A stretch of 35,000 bases of DNA from an uncultured Pelagibacteraceae bacterium (GCA_902624015.1 CACNVV010000003.1:1-35000); one strand, 5' to 3'. Numbered from the stretch's first letter, positions 1-9,193 are shown. Notes: generated by a model not told the origin, from the letters alone. Numbers and translations are program-made.

Positions 1-579
1 ATGACAAACTATAAATTCTGACAATTTTGTCCAAATTAATGAAGTAGGAGTAAATCTAAAATCATAAGATTTTTCATATAAACATTTTTGCATAATATTA
101 CTTTTTACTATTTCTTTCAAATCTCCCTTAATATTATAGTCTGCCCTCAGTTTTAATAAATTTGTACAAAGGTCTTTTGGTGGTTTATTAATTATTATTT
201 TATCATTTTTTATAATTTCAGTACCAAAGACAAAACATTTAATATCATTATTTTTGTCTATTTCATTTAATATTTTATCAATACCCCCTGGTAAAAAATA
301 ATCATCTGAGTCCATTATCATTATGTACTCGCCTGAAGATAATTTTATTGCATCAGAAATAGCAGACGATCTTCCTCTATTTTTGGTCTTAACATATTGA
401 AACTTAAATTTGTATGAGTCATTGTTTTTGAAAATATTTTCAATATTATCTGAAGAACCATCATCAATTATTAAAAATTCGATTTTATCATATGTATCAA
501 CACTATTTAAAAGTTTTAAAAGTTTTTCTTTACGATTATAAACGGGCAAACATATTGAAAGTGAAATTGATGAATTCAT
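1..579 (-). CDS. Glycosyltransferase family 2, 3'-truncated by the window edge
   Basis: The first 193 residues are visible and the reading frame continues past position 1. The N-terminus begins with a beta strand and the LPVYNR motif (about residues 11-16), followed by IIDDGSSDN (38-45) and the metal-binding DSDD (90-93). These are the hallmarks of a GT-A fold inverting GT2 enzyme, which transfers a sugar from an NDP-sugar to a growing glycan on the cytoplasmic face of the membrane. The ATG at 577-579 lies directly before the conserved strand, so the start is secure. It follows the possible sialyltransferase-like gene by 12 nt and is probably the same transcript. Donor and acceptor cannot be deduced. 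Confidence 0.85.
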   Translation of the reverse strand, partial: MNSSISLSICLPVYNRKEKLLKLLNSVDTYDKIEFLIIDDGSSDNIENIFKNNDSYKFKFQYVKTKNRGRSSAISDAIKLSSGEYIMIMDSDDYFLPGGIDKILNEIDKNNDIKCFVFGTEIIKNDKIIINKPPKDLCTNLLKLRADYNIKGDLKEIVKSNIMQKCLYEKSYDFRFTPTSLIWTKLSEFIVCH

Positions 580-591
580 AGATAGTTTATA

Positions 592-1281
592 TTAGATTAA
601 CTTCACATTTGCTACTTTACTAAAATTCAAATCAGTAGTTAAAATTCTTGATTTTAATTTAATTGGAAGTCTTTTAATTAAATAAGCATCCGCCCATCCT
701 CTGTAACTTGGAAAAACTCCTTTAAAATTATAATAATGTTTCCCCCCTTGAAGACTAATACCTGTTACTATAACTTTTGATGAACTATTTTCAGATAAAG
801 CGATCAAAATTGACAAACAACCTGTAGTTAATCCCATTGGTGGTTTTCTTTTAATAATCAGGGCATATAACAATCTAAGAAACCCAAATACTATATTTCC
901 ACTTCCAAATATAAGACCTAAATCAGCTAATCTCAGTGTCATTTTGCTAAAATATTGCTTTTGAATATCTAATCCTTTTTTTTCAATAAATCTAAATTTT
1001 ACATTTTTAACCCAACTAACATCAAAAAAATTTTCTAATTTGATTTTACCATTGTGTGATATCAATTCATCCGGTTTAAGTTTTGTTATTCTCTCTCTAA
1101 CCTCATCAATCTTTAACCCAGCAGAACCAGTTATTGATATTATGTAAGGTGATGGTTTTTTTTCTTTATAAATTATTGCTCTCTCAGCTGCACCATTGGC
1201 AACGTAAATTTTTTTTGGAATTATATTCGGCATTATTGAATTTGGCTTAGAACCAATAACCAAAACTATATCTTTATCCAT
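592..1281 (-). CDS. Hypothetical protein, possible sialyltransferase-like nonulosonate transferase
   Basis: This is a 229-residue protein that I do not firmly recognise. It opens with a Rossmann-like strand and GSKPNS (10-15), and near the C-terminus has MGLTTG (149-154) followed by a strand, VIVTGISLQGG (170-180), and a KHYY tail. A nucleotide-binding start plus a later TTG...GxxL block followed by His recalls GT29/GT42-type sialyltransferases and related proteins. That resemblance is by eye only. The context supports it: the preceding gene in the transcript is a CMP-nonulosonate synthetase, so a transferase using CMP-sugar would fit here. I chose the ATG at 1279-1281; a TTG at 1300-1302 would add seven residues. 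No transmembrane segment is evident. Confidence 0.5.
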   Translation of the reverse strand: MDKDIVLVIGSKPNSIMPNIIPKKIYVANGAAERAIIYKEKKPSPYIISITGSAGLKIDEVRERITKLKPDELISHNGKIKLENFFDVSWVKNVKFRFIEKKGLDIQKQYFSKMTLRLADLGLIFGSGNIVFGFLRLLYALIIKRKPPMGLTTGCLSILIALSENSSSKVIVTGISLQGGKHYYNFKGVFPSYRGWADAYLIKRLPIKLKSRILTTDLNFSKVANVKLI

Positions 1282-1305
1282 AAAAAACTTAACAAATGAC
1301 AACCG

Positions 1306-2022
1306 TTATATATCGATTTTTTTTTTACTCATTAAAAATTCTATAATTTTAAAGTCTAGCTCAGAATCTACATCAAAACTTTTTTCTTGTCCTATATCAT
1401 AACCTCTCAAATCACCGTCTAATAAGCTATCAGCATTCAATAGATACTGAGGGGACAACACATAAATACTTGCAACATGCTCAAATACTGGAGGCGCATC
1501 CTGCCTACGAAGAACTTGATTGTTGCTTAATTCTTTTGAAAGTTTTAGAGACCCATGTTTGTTTGGTTCTACCAAATTGAAATAAGGATTTTTTCGTGCA
1601 TTACATACAGAAAAGACTCCATCAACACCATTAGATCTCAAATTTTTATATTGATCAATTGCAGCGGAAATATCAGAAACATCTCTTAATGGGTTGGTAC
1701 AATCAAGATCTAAAAAAAAATCAAAATCTTTTTTGTAATGACTTACACAATTTGTATAAGCATGCTTAAAAACTTTAAATTTTCCTGAGTTATCTGAGGC
1801 AAGATTCGAAGGACGTACAAAAGGAGTCTCAGCTCCAAATTGTTTTGCTATTGATGAAATTTCCTCTGAATCTGTTGAAACTACAACTCTTTCAACTTCA
1901 GGTACTTTCTGTGCTTGAAGGATGCTCCATGCAATTAAGGGTTTACCCATTAACACTCGAATATTTTTATTAGGCAAACCTTTACTACCTCCTCTTGCAG
2001 AAATAACACAAATACCGTTCAA
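1306..2022 (-). CDS. legF: CMP-nonulosonate cytidylyltransferase (legionaminate/neuraminate type)
   Basis: This enzyme activates a nonulosonic acid with CTP to give the CMP-sugar donor and pyrophosphate. The 238-residue protein shows the family signature ARGGSKGLPNKN (9-20), which binds CTP, and an acidic metal-binding region DLDCTNPLRD (105-114). The DLD.T.PLR form resembles LegF/PtmB-type synthetases more than sialate NeuA, where a Q-P-T-S-P-L-R form is usual. The start is TTG and shares a 4-nt TTGA overlap with the stop of the upstream Gfo/Idh gene, suggesting translational coupling. The matching synthase and epimerase genes are at the other end of the window (33495-35000). Substrate could be legionaminate, neuraminate or a variant; the family call is firm and the exact substrate is inferred. 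Confidence 0.85.
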   Translation of the reverse strand: MNGICVISARGGSKGLPNKNIRVLMGKPLIAWSILQAQKVPEVERVVVSTDSEEISSIAKQFGAETPFVRPSNLASDNSGKFKVFKHAYTNCVSHYKKDFDFFLDLDCTNPLRDVSDISAAIDQYKNLRSNGVDGVFSVCNARKNPYFNLVEPNKHGSLKLSKELSNNQVLRRQDAPPVFEHVASIYVLSPQYLLNADSLLDGDLRGYDIGQEKSFDVDSELDFKIIEFLMSKKKIDI

Positions 2023-3017
2023 AATTTATTCTCCACTTTAATCAGTTTTTTTTTTTTATTTGATTGTCTAGCAGCCATTAATACATTTAAAGAAGCAATA
2101 CCATCAAATATTGAACATGCTGGATCTAGACTATAATTTTTTAGTCTTTTTACAAAATATTTCATATGAGAAATAAAAAGGTGATTTCTATTAAATTTTT
2201 TTGAAACTTTTGATATTATTTTTTCTTTGTTTTTATTTTTCTTAATAAGTGTTCCATTTTTAATGTTAAAATAAAAAATGTTTTCGTTAGTTACAATTTC
2301 ATTTTCTCCTCTGTAGCAAGGAGAAACCATATCTAATTGTATTTGACCATTTATACCATTTTTATGAATTAAAACTAGATTTGTAAAATCATCTGCACTA
2401 ATTTTTAATTTACCTCTATTGGCTAAATTAGCAAAAACATTTTCTACAGGACCAAAGAGCCAAATAGCAAGATCGATTTGATGAACTAAATCAAACAAAG
2501 CACCTCCTCCTTTTAAATATTTAGAGGAATAACTTTTTTTATAGTCAGTATTATTTCTCCATTGTTTTAAATTTTGTCCCATTACAAATCTGTATCCCAT
2601 AATCGATTTACTTGGCAATTTATCTAATTTTTTTTTTAGAATTATCAAAGAAGGGTGCATTCTAAGCTGATGTCCTACTTCAACAATATTTTTTTTTCCT
2701 AATTTTATAAATTTTTTTATATTTGAATAATTATTTGAAATAGGTTTTTCTATAAAAATAGGTTTTCCTAATTTCAAAGCTTTTAAAGCTATGCTTAAAT
2801 GATTATCTGTAGAGGTTGCAATCACTACAGCTTTTGAGGATTTCAAAGCCTTATCCAAATTTTCAAAAACTTTTATACGAAGTTCTTTTTTTAATTTTCC
2901 AATTAAATTTGACCTTGACCTCCATGCTATTACATTTTCACCAATAAATTTGAGGTTTTTTATATGTCTTTTACCTATTGAACCTGCTCCACAAACTAAA
3001 ACATTTTGGTTTTTCAT
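2019..3017 (-). CDS. Gfo/Idh/MocA family NAD(P)-dependent oxidoreductase
   Basis: The protein has 332 residues. The N-terminal Rossmann domain carries GAGSIG (10-15) and ends in IEKP (89-92), whose Lys is catalytic in this family. The C-terminal alpha/beta domain contains GGALFDLVHQIDLAIW, with His179 and Asp182 in the usual H-x-x-D active-site arrangement. Such enzymes oxidise or reduce a sugar or nucleotide-sugar hydroxyl. It is the last of three consecutive Gfo/Idh genes and overlaps the CMP-nonulosonate synthetase start, so a role in modifying a nonulosonic acid or its precursor is likely but inferred. A 12-A tract near the 3' end (2046-2057) encodes Lys residues in frame. Confidence 0.85.
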   Translation of the reverse strand: MKNQNVLVCGAGSIGKRHIKNLKFIGENVIAWRSRSNLIGKLKKELRIKVFENLDKALKSSKAVVIATSTDNHLSIALKALKLGKPIFIEKPISNNYSNIKKFIKLGKKNIVEVGHQLRMHPSLIILKKKLDKLPSKSIMGYRFVMGQNLKQWRNNTDYKKSYSSKYLKGGGALFDLVHQIDLAIWLFGPVENVFANLANRGKLKISADDFTNLVLIHKNGINGQIQLDMVSPCYRGENEIVTNENIFYFNIKNGTLIKKNKNKEKIISKVSKKFNRNHLFISHMKYFVKRLKNYSLDPACSIFDGIASLNVLMAARQSNKKKKLIKVENKF

Positions 3018-3065
3018 ATTTTTTATTTAATTCTTAATTTAATTAAAAACTAGAATTTTTTTCAT

Positions 3066-4004
3066 TTATTTTTTATAGCCTGCAATTTTGTAATAAAGAT
3101 CAAAATTATTTATTTGACTAACTATTGAGCATAAATTTTTATCATCACCCTTCAAAAAAGCTTTGGTCTGAAGAAACAAGCCAGGTTTAAATTTTTTATC
3201 CAAATTACTTTTTGATTTAATTAATTTTGTCTTTGAGCTATTCAAACTAATAATTTGTAATTTTTCCAAAGGTCTTAATACTAATCTATGTTTTGATGTC
3301 ATTAAGTCAATTCCCCATCTCCCTGGTGAAGTCCAATCAGATAAATAAGAAAAAATTACTCCTTTTTTTGATATACCAGCTCCACAAAAACGTGCTGAAG
3401 GATGCCAATCTAATTTTCCATCACTCCAGTATGTCCAAAATTTCGGGCGTCCACAAAGATAAAATGCTAAATCAATCACATGTGAAGAATTACTAATCAA
3501 CCATTTTTTTTTAATTTTAGAATTATAATTTAAATTTTTAATTTTATGTGACCACTCTGTAAAATCAAAATAAATACTATTCAATCCTCCATCTCTATGA
3601 ATAATTTTCTTAGCTTGAGTGACAGAATCATAAAATCTCCTATTGTAAGCTATAAAAATCTCAGCGCTTTTTATTTTTGACAATTTTTTTAATTCTTCAA
3701 TATTAAGAGCTCCTGGCTTTTCAATTAGCAATCTTTTGGTACCTGCACCAATCAATATTTTTGAAACAATTGATAATTGATCTGTAGAAACTGCAACTAT
3801 TGCTAATTTAGGAGGTTTAAATTTCCTTAGGTTATGTTTTAGTCCATTAACATAAACTTTTTTATTTGTTTTTATTTCAAATTTTTTTGCAGATTTTAAC
3901 CCCCTTCCAATTACTTTAAAAGTACATTTCAATTTTTTAAGAACTTTGGCATATTCAATGGACATTTCTCCACTTCCTATTAACCATATATTTTCTTTAA
4001 TCAT
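3066..4004 (-). CDS. Gfo/Idh/MocA family oxidoreductase (second of three)
   Basis: The 312-residue protein has a nucleotide-binding GSGEMS (10-15), the catalytic IEKPG (94-98) and a downstream SSHVIDLAFYLCG with the H-x-x-D pair. It therefore keeps the residues expected of an active Gfo/Idh dehydrogenase, although the glycine loop departs from the common GxGxxG (GSGEMS has Ser at the last Gly). The gene overlaps the stop of its upstream neighbour in an ATGA arrangement (4001-4004), indicating coupled translation. It is distinct in sequence from the genes on both sides, so this is not a recent tandem duplication. Substrate unknown; a sugar or sugar nucleotide is the reasonable expectation. Confidence 0.8.
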   Translation of the reverse strand: MIKENIWLIGSGEMSIEYAKVLKKLKCTFKVIGRGLKSAKKFEIKTNKKVYVNGLKHNLRKFKPPKLAIVAVSTDQLSIVSKILIGAGTKRLLIEKPGALNIEELKKLSKIKSAEIFIAYNRRFYDSVTQAKKIIHRDGGLNSIYFDFTEWSHKIKNLNYNSKIKKKWLISNSSHVIDLAFYLCGRPKFWTYWSDGKLDWHPSARFCGAGISKKGVIFSYLSDWTSPGRWGIDLMTSKHRLVLRPLEKLQIISLNSSKTKLIKSKSNLDKKFKPGLFLQTKAFLKGDDKNLCSIVSQINNFDLYYKIAGYKK

Positions 4005-4960
4005 GTTATTGGTACCGTTGTATCTTTTTTATTATTATGTTTGTTCCAATGATCTAAAAGAGCATCCAGAAAAATATTATGCTGTCTACACGAATCTTTA
4101 ATATTAGTTAAACCACATGAGTTAAAATTTAATATATTTTTTATTATATCGTGAGTAGTATCACTAATATAATCAAGATTACCAAATATATTATCTCCAT
4201 TGGAATTTTTCATGATTCCTTTTTTTTCATTAATTTGCCAACAATCCTTATCGTTCATTTCAATATTAATAATATAATCTTTAATTAACGGATCAGAACG
4301 TAAAATTAATTGGGTGCCTTTAGAGTATTTAATATTAAGCTCTCCTGTAATTTCATAAAATCCTTTTCGTTTACTTTTTATCCATTCACTATCAACGTTA
4401 GTTGTATCTACTGAAATAATTTTTTGATCTGTCAGCCATTCTACCATGTCAATAAAATGTATGGCGTTACAAGCCATACCCCAAAGACCTCCATTTAAAT
4501 ATATTCTTTGAGGAATAGAATTATTTATTTTTTTTTTTAATTTAGCATAAAAATTCATTATACGCCTTGGCGTATTAACCCACGCTATATTCTTTTCATT
4601 ATTATATAAAAATGAAAGGATATTATTTACATTTTCTGAAGATTGCTCAAGTACCTTTTCAATTAACCAAAATTTTATTTCAAAATCACTTTTATATTTT
4701 GCTATTATTTTAGATCTTTCCTTAGAAGAGGTTGCAATGATTATCAAATCGTAATTTTTTTTTCTATCGTTATTATCGAATAAAACTTTATGTTTGTTTT
4801 TATTTAAATTTTTCTCAAAAAAATTTTGCTCTACTAAATTTAAAGAATTTTTATTTATATCACTTACATCTATTTCCAAAGAACCTTCATACTTAGCAAG
4901 CCCCTCTAAATATCTGCTTCCTATATTTCCAGCACCAACAAGTTTAATTTTATTTTCCAA
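4001..4960 (-). CDS. Gfo/Idh/MocA-like oxidoreductase with variant EKV motif
   Basis: This protein of 319 residues begins with a clear dinucleotide-binding GAGNIG (9-14). The catalytic motif reads IEKV (100-103) instead of the usual EKP, keeping the Lys but losing the Pro. A later segment NAIHFIDMVEWL supplies the H-x-x-D pair. Family membership is clear, and the variant suggests a divergent subgroup with its own substrate. The start is TTG (4958-4960): an in-frame TAA lies just upstream and no ATG precedes the glycine loop. It is the first of three Gfo/Idh genes in transcription order, with the next overlapping by 4 nt. Confidence 0.75.
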   Translation of the reverse strand: MENKIKLVGAGNIGSRYLEGLAKYEGSLEIDVSDINKNSLNLVEQNFFEKNLNKNKHKVLFDNNDRKKNYDLIIIATSSKERSKIIAKYKSDFEIKFWLIEKVLEQSSENVNNILSFLYNNEKNIAWVNTPRRIMNFYAKLKKKINNSIPQRIYLNGGLWGMACNAIHFIDMVEWLTDQKIISVDTTNVDSEWIKSKRKGFYEITGELNIKYSKGTQLILRSDPLIKDYIINIEMNDKDCWQINEKKGIMKNSNGDNIFGNLDYISDTTHDIIKNILNFNSCGLTNIKDSCRQHNIFLDALLDHWNKHNNKKDTTVPIT

Positions 4961-5022
4961 GTATATTTAAATGCCGATTATATAAATTTTAAAAAAGATT
5001 TTGTTTATCATATATTAAATCT

Positions 5023-6207
5023 TTAACCATCCACACTATTTAAAGATTTATTGACCAAATCATGAATATCAGGAAATTTTTTGTTATTTTGCCATAATAT
5101 TCCATTACAATTTGCATTATTTGCAGCTGACAAATCTCTAGGATCATCACCAATAAAAAAAGTCTTATCTAACCTAAAATAAAATTCTTTAGATGCTTTC
5201 AGCAGCATTCCAGGCTTTGGTTTACGACATAAACAACCATCATTCCAATTGTGAGGACAAAAGTATACTTTTAATATTTTTATTCCATCTAATTTAAATT
5301 TTTTAATCATATTTACATGAATTTTTTTTAGGTTTTTTAACTTAGTTTCACCTCTTCCGATGCCAGCTTGATTTGATATGATTATAAATTTAAAACCTTT
5401 TTTTGATAGTTTTTTTAATGAGTTGTAAGTTCTTGGTATAAAAAAAAACTCGGACCAAAAATTTATATATCTTGCTTTTTTTGCTTTAAAATTGATTACT
5501 CCATCCCTATCAATTAAAATAATCTTTTTGGGAGATAAATATTTTTCTGCTACCTTAAGTCTTTTTTTATCTGAAATACTATAATAACTATCTTCAGTTT
5601 TGAGTGCAGAAATTTGCTTCTTTTTTGTTAAGGTTCGTAATATTTCTGATAGATTACAATTTTTATTCTTAAATTCTTTAAAAAGATTATTTTTTTTAAT
5701 TATCATATAACCTATTTCAACTAAAGTATTTTTAGCAGATCTTTTAATTGTAAAATTTTTCACAATTCCTTTTTTTGATATTGAAATATTTCCTGGAGAT
5801 TTAGAAGCAACAGTCAACGTTATACTAAGACCATTTTTTCTATGAAATTTTTTAATCTTATTTAAATTAAAACATGAAAAATTATCTGAATAAAGCAACA
5901 AAAATTCTTTATCTATTAGTTTTTTTGATTCCCACAATCTACGGCCTGTATCCCAATTTACTGGCCCACTTGAATAAGATATATCTAATCCAAACTTTTT
6001 TCCATTTCCGACTTTTTTCTTTAGTAGATTTCCCAAATAACCTGTTAATAATAAAACTCGCTTAATTCCTTGTGATTTAAGTTGTTTTAAAATGTAATAA
6101 ATAAATGGTTTTCCGTTCAATAGAGCCAAAGGTTTTGGAATTTTATTTGTCATCGGCCTTAATCGCGTACCCAGACCACCACAAAGAATAACTGTTTGTA
6201 TTGTCAT
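5023..6207 (-). CDS. Bifunctional heptose-1-phosphate nucleotidyltransferase / heptose 1,7-bisphosphate 7-phosphatase fusion (HddC-GmhB type)
   Basis: The protein has 394 residues and two domains. Residues 1 to about 225 are a sugar-nucleotidyltransferase with GGLGTRLRP (10-18), PKPL (25-28) and YSDN (106-109) for nucleotide and metal binding. From about 227 onward is a HAD phosphatase: DRDG (233-236) with both catalytic Asp, SNQAGIGRG (278-286), and the zinc-binding set C317, H319, C325, C327 followed by KPKPGM, then GDDPRD (353-358). The zinc loop is typical of GmhB-like D,D-heptose bisphosphate phosphatases. Together the domains could remove the C7 phosphate and form GDP-heptose, working with the HddA-like kinase at 13580-14566. 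No GmhA isomerase is in the window. Domain calls are firm; the heptose substrate is inferred from GmhB similarity and context. Confidence 0.8.
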   Translation of the reverse strand: MTIQTVILCGGLGTRLRPMTNKIPKPLALLNGKPFIYYILKQLKSQGIKRVLLLTGYLGNLLKKKVGNGKKFGLDISYSSGPVNWDTGRRLWESKKLIDKEFLLLYSDNFSCFNLNKIKKFHRKNGLSITLTVASKSPGNISISKKGIVKNFTIKRSAKNTLVEIGYMIIKKNNLFKEFKNKNCNLSEILRTLTKKKQISALKTEDSYYSISDKKRLKVAEKYLSPKKIILIDRDGVINFKAKKARYINFWSEFFFIPRTYNSLKKLSKKGFKFIIISNQAGIGRGETKLKNLKKIHVNMIKKFKLDGIKILKVYFCPHNWNDGCLCRKPKPGMLLKASKEFYFRLDKTFFIGDDPRDLSAANNANCNGILWQNNKKFPDIHDLVNKSLNSVDG

Positions 6208-6244
6208 AGTTTAATTAATTTATAAATAATTCTTTTGACATTAT

Positions 6245-7282
6245 TTAATGATTTTTTGATCTTAAATTGTTATCAATTTTATTATTCTCAATTAATGACT
6301 TTAATTTAATAAGTCTATTCGTCTTAAATCCTCTAAAATCATTCTCTGAAAAATTATTACTTCTAAAAAATTCTACTAACTGAATACCTCCATCACTTAA
6401 ATTCCATTTTGGTTTATACCATTCGCCTAGTTCATTGAATATTTTATCAAAAGAAACTTTATAAGTTCTGGAATCTTTTCCATGCTCACCAGTATAAATC
6501 ACTCGTGATCCTTTTACACTTTTGGTAGCCGCTTCAGCAATATCCTTGACTGTATAATTTCCATTTTTAACTCCTATATTATATGATTTGCCTGAAACAA
6601 TTGATTTTGGTGCATCAATTCCTGCTATAAATGCATCACAAACATCTTGAACATGGATGATTGGCCTCCATGGTGTTCCGTCACTTTTGATCTCAATTAT
6701 TCCAGTTGTATAAGCACATGCAACAAAATTATTAAATACAATATCGCATCTTAATCTTGGACTAGCTCCAAAAACTGTTGATGGTCTAAAACAAACTACC
6801 GTGAAATCACTACTACAAATTTTTTTTAATTCAATTTCTGCTAACCACTTAGTTTTTGCATAAGCAGTCAGTGGATTTTTCTCGCTGTTGTCTTCTTCTA
6901 GCTCAGCATCTCCCAAAGCAACACCATACATGCTTTGAGATGATGCATATATAAATCTTTTTACACCAAGATGTTTAGCTAATTTAGCAATTTTTACTGT
7001 TGCTAAAAAATTTATATCTTCGGTTAAATAAGGTTTAAATTCTCCCAGCGGGTCATTTGATAATCCCGCAAGATGAATTATTGCATCTACCTGGTTTAAA
7101 TCTTCTGCTTCAATATCTCGAATATCTTTTTTAATTTTTTTAAATTTTTCATTTGTTTTTGATATTAGACAGTCCGAATAATACCCGATATCATAACCTA
7201 TAACTTCATGACCTAACTCCTCTAATTTTTTTGTCAATACACTCCCAATATACCCTTCGCTACCAGTAACTAAAATTTTCAT
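6245..7282 (-). CDS. NAD-dependent nucleotide-sugar epimerase/dehydratase (extended SDR)
   Basis: The protein is 345 residues long from the chosen ATG. It starts directly with the NAD-binding strand and GSEGYIG, an extended-SDR glycine motif, and has the catalytic YAKTK (Y-x-x-x-K), a preceding SSQSMYG Ser region, and GTPWRPIIHVQD, typical of the substrate-domain boundary in sugar epimerases and dehydratases. The ATG at 7280-7282 is preferred over a TTG two codons upstream because a purine-rich AGAGG sits 6 nt before it. It lies between the ABC exporter and the HddC-GmhB fusion, so a role in tailoring a GDP-heptose-derived sugar is plausible. Whether it is a 4,6-dehydratase, epimerase or reductase cannot be read from sequence alone. 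Confidence 0.85.
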   Translation of the reverse strand: MKILVTGSEGYIGSVLTKKLEELGHEVIGYDIGYYSDCLISKTNEKFKKIKKDIRDIEAEDLNQVDAIIHLAGLSNDPLGEFKPYLTEDINFLATVKIAKLAKHLGVKRFIYASSQSMYGVALGDAELEEDNSEKNPLTAYAKTKWLAEIELKKICSSDFTVVCFRPSTVFGASPRLRCDIVFNNFVACAYTTGIIEIKSDGTPWRPIIHVQDVCDAFIAGIDAPKSIVSGKSYNIGVKNGNYTVKDIAEAATKSVKGSRVIYTGEHGKDSRTYKVSFDKIFNELGEWYKPKWNLSDGGIQLVEFFRSNNFSENDFRGFKTNRLIKLKSLIENNKIDNNLRSKNH

Positions 7283-7288
7283 AATCAA

Positions 7289-7293
7289 CCTCT
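7289..7293 (-). promoter_or_regulatory. Ribosome binding site for the epimerase gene at 6245-7282
   Basis: AGAGG on the minus strand sits 6 nt upstream of the ATG at 7280-7282. It decides between this ATG and the alternative TTG at 7286-7288, which would leave no space between the site and the start. Confidence 0.55.
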
Positions 7294-7370
7294 ATTAAAT
7301 TGTTCTTTAAATAATATATTTCATATTTCAAAAAAAATGTTTGTTTAATTTTTATTTTTTAAACAACGAT

Positions 7371-9173
7371 CTATAAATTTTTTTCTAATTCCTTATAATC
7401 TTCAATATGATTTATTCTACCGTTTTCTATTTGAAATATAAGATCACAAAATTTCAAAGTTGAAACTCTATGAGTGACAATTAAAACTGTTAATTCATCA
7501 CCTAACTTTTCAATAGATTGTATAACTACATTTTCAGTTTCATTATCAAGCGCACTAGTTGCTTCGTCAAGTACGATTACACTAGATTTTTTATAAAATG
7601 CTCTTGCAATTCCTATTCTTTGTTTTTGCCCTCCAGACAACTTAACTCCTCTTTCTCCAATCAACGTGTCGTATCCAAATGGCAATTTCTTAATATAATC
7701 AGAAATTTCAGCATCTTCAGCAGCTTTATAAACTTTGTCCAAATCAACTAATTTATCTGGCACCCCTAAAGCAATATTTTCTGCTATACTGGTATCAGCT
7801 AGATAAATATCTTGTGGCACATGAGAAAGATGTGATTGCCATGAAAAACTATTATTATTATTAATATTTATATCATCAATTAGCAAATCACCTCTATTTG
7901 GTTGAAGTAATCCCATAGTAAGATCTAAAAAAGTACTTTTACCACTACCTGTTTTGCCAATAAAACCAACCTTGGTTCCTTTAGGGATTGTTAAATTTAT
8001 ATTCTCAAATATCCAAGGTAAATGTTTGTTATATTTAAAATATAAATTCTTTAATTTAATATTTTTTTTAAAAGAAATTTTTGAAAGATTATTTTTTTCA
8101 TAATCTACAGGAAGTGGTTGGTTTAACAATTCTAACGCATCTTCAATACTGGCTCTATGACTACGAATAGTATTGAATGCAGCAAATAACTGCTGTAACA
8201 AAGGAAGTAAACGCTGAGCTCCTAAAGCGAGGGTTCCTAAAATTGGTATCGCTGAAAAAAATTCATTATTTTGTATTTGTGAACTACTTTCATTATCTAT
8301 TATTCCATTTTTTACAGTAAGAAAATACGCAAGAGTTGCAATTAACACTATACCCAATGCCTCAATTCCAAATCTTGGGCTGTTACTTACAAATTGATTA
8401 CTAGCACTTGAAATTCTATAAGGGTGAAATGCATCAGAATAAATGGTCTTATAAAACTTTTGCGATCTATCAATAATAACATCTCTTATTCCTCCCAATC
8501 CTTCTTGAATAGCTTTTGTTAACTTATTTTGTTGAACCGCTATAATTTTACTATTTTTGTTAATTTTATTTCGGGTAACTTTTAATATACACAAATAAAT
8601 TGTTGCAATACCAACAAACGCTGAAAAAGTAACAACAGCATTAATTGCAAACAGAACTGACAAAACTACTAATGTTATAATTAATGAGCCAACTATTGTT
8701 AATGTTGGTTGTATAATTGTACCAATTAGCTCACGTGCTTTAACTGTTCCCTCTAATATTTCACTACTGTTACGAGATATATGAGAAATATATGGTTGAT
8801 ACAAAGTTTTTTCATAAGCTTTAACAGTAAAATCAGCACCAATAGTCCAGGAAACTTTGGTTTGAACCCATAATAATAACAATCTTATAAATCCACTTGA
8901 TAAAGCAGCCAATGAAAAAATTATTGTTGAAGGCAACAATAATTCGGCTGGCGTTTCTATTTCAAAAAAATTTATAAATGGGGTCGCTAATGGATTCTCA
9001 AATATTTTTTCAGGGGCTGTTAATATTGCCAAAAATGGTAAGACAGCACCTATACTGAAAGCTTCGCTAAGAGAAGCAAGAATCATTAGTAAACTTACAA
9101 AAATTAAACTTTTTTTTCTTTTTTTATTTAAACAACTCCAAACTTCCGAGGTAAGTTTTGGGATAGATTTCAT
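7371..9173 (-). CDS. ABC exporter, fused permease and ATPase (lipid-linked glycan flippase type)
   Basis: The protein has 600 residues. The N-terminal half (about 20-330) has several hydrophobic helices, for example around 22-50, 80-102, 158-200 and 265-287, as in an MsbA/PglK-type half-transporter. The C-terminal ATPase has Walker A GKTGSGKST (406-414), Q-loop VPQD (452-455), signature LSGGQKQR (512-519), Walker B VIVLDE (532-537) and His568 in VTHR. All catalytic residues are present. As the only visible exporter in a glycan locus, it probably flips a lipid-linked saccharide across the inner membrane, similar to PglK. The substrate is inferred; a general lipid exporter is the alternative. 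Confidence 0.9.
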   Translation of the reverse strand: MKSIPKLTSEVWSCLNKKRKKSLIFVSLLMILASLSEAFSIGAVLPFLAILTAPEKIFENPLATPFINFFEIETPAELLLPSTIIFSLAALSSGFIRLLLLWVQTKVSWTIGADFTVKAYEKTLYQPYISHISRNSSEILEGTVKARELIGTIIQPTLTIVGSLIITLVVLSVLFAINAVVTFSAFVGIATIYLCILKVTRNKINKNSKIIAVQQNKLTKAIQEGLGGIRDVIIDRSQKFYKTIYSDAFHPYRISSASNQFVSNSPRFGIEALGIVLIATLAYFLTVKNGIIDNESSSQIQNNEFFSAIPILGTLALGAQRLLPLLQQLFAAFNTIRSHRASIEDALELLNQPLPVDYEKNNLSKISFKKNIKLKNLYFKYNKHLPWIFENINLTIPKGTKVGFIGKTGSGKSTFLDLTMGLLQPNRGDLLIDDININNNNSFSWQSHLSHVPQDIYLADTSIAENIALGVPDKLVDLDKVYKAAEDAEISDYIKKLPFGYDTLIGERGVKLSGGQKQRIGIARAFYKKSSVIVLDEATSALDNETENVVIQSIEKLGDELTVLIVTHRVSTLKFCDLIFQIENGRINHIEDYKELEKNL

Positions 9174-9193
9174 TCTAAAAAATAAAGTGCCTG

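Noticed and set aside
3293-3496. Plus-strand open frames inside the minus-strand genes (for example here, and at 5874-6065, 10431-10691, 27457-27753, 33198-33467)
   Set aside because: They lie entirely within well-supported genes on the other strand, have no recognisable domains and have the composition expected of antisense AT-rich sequence.
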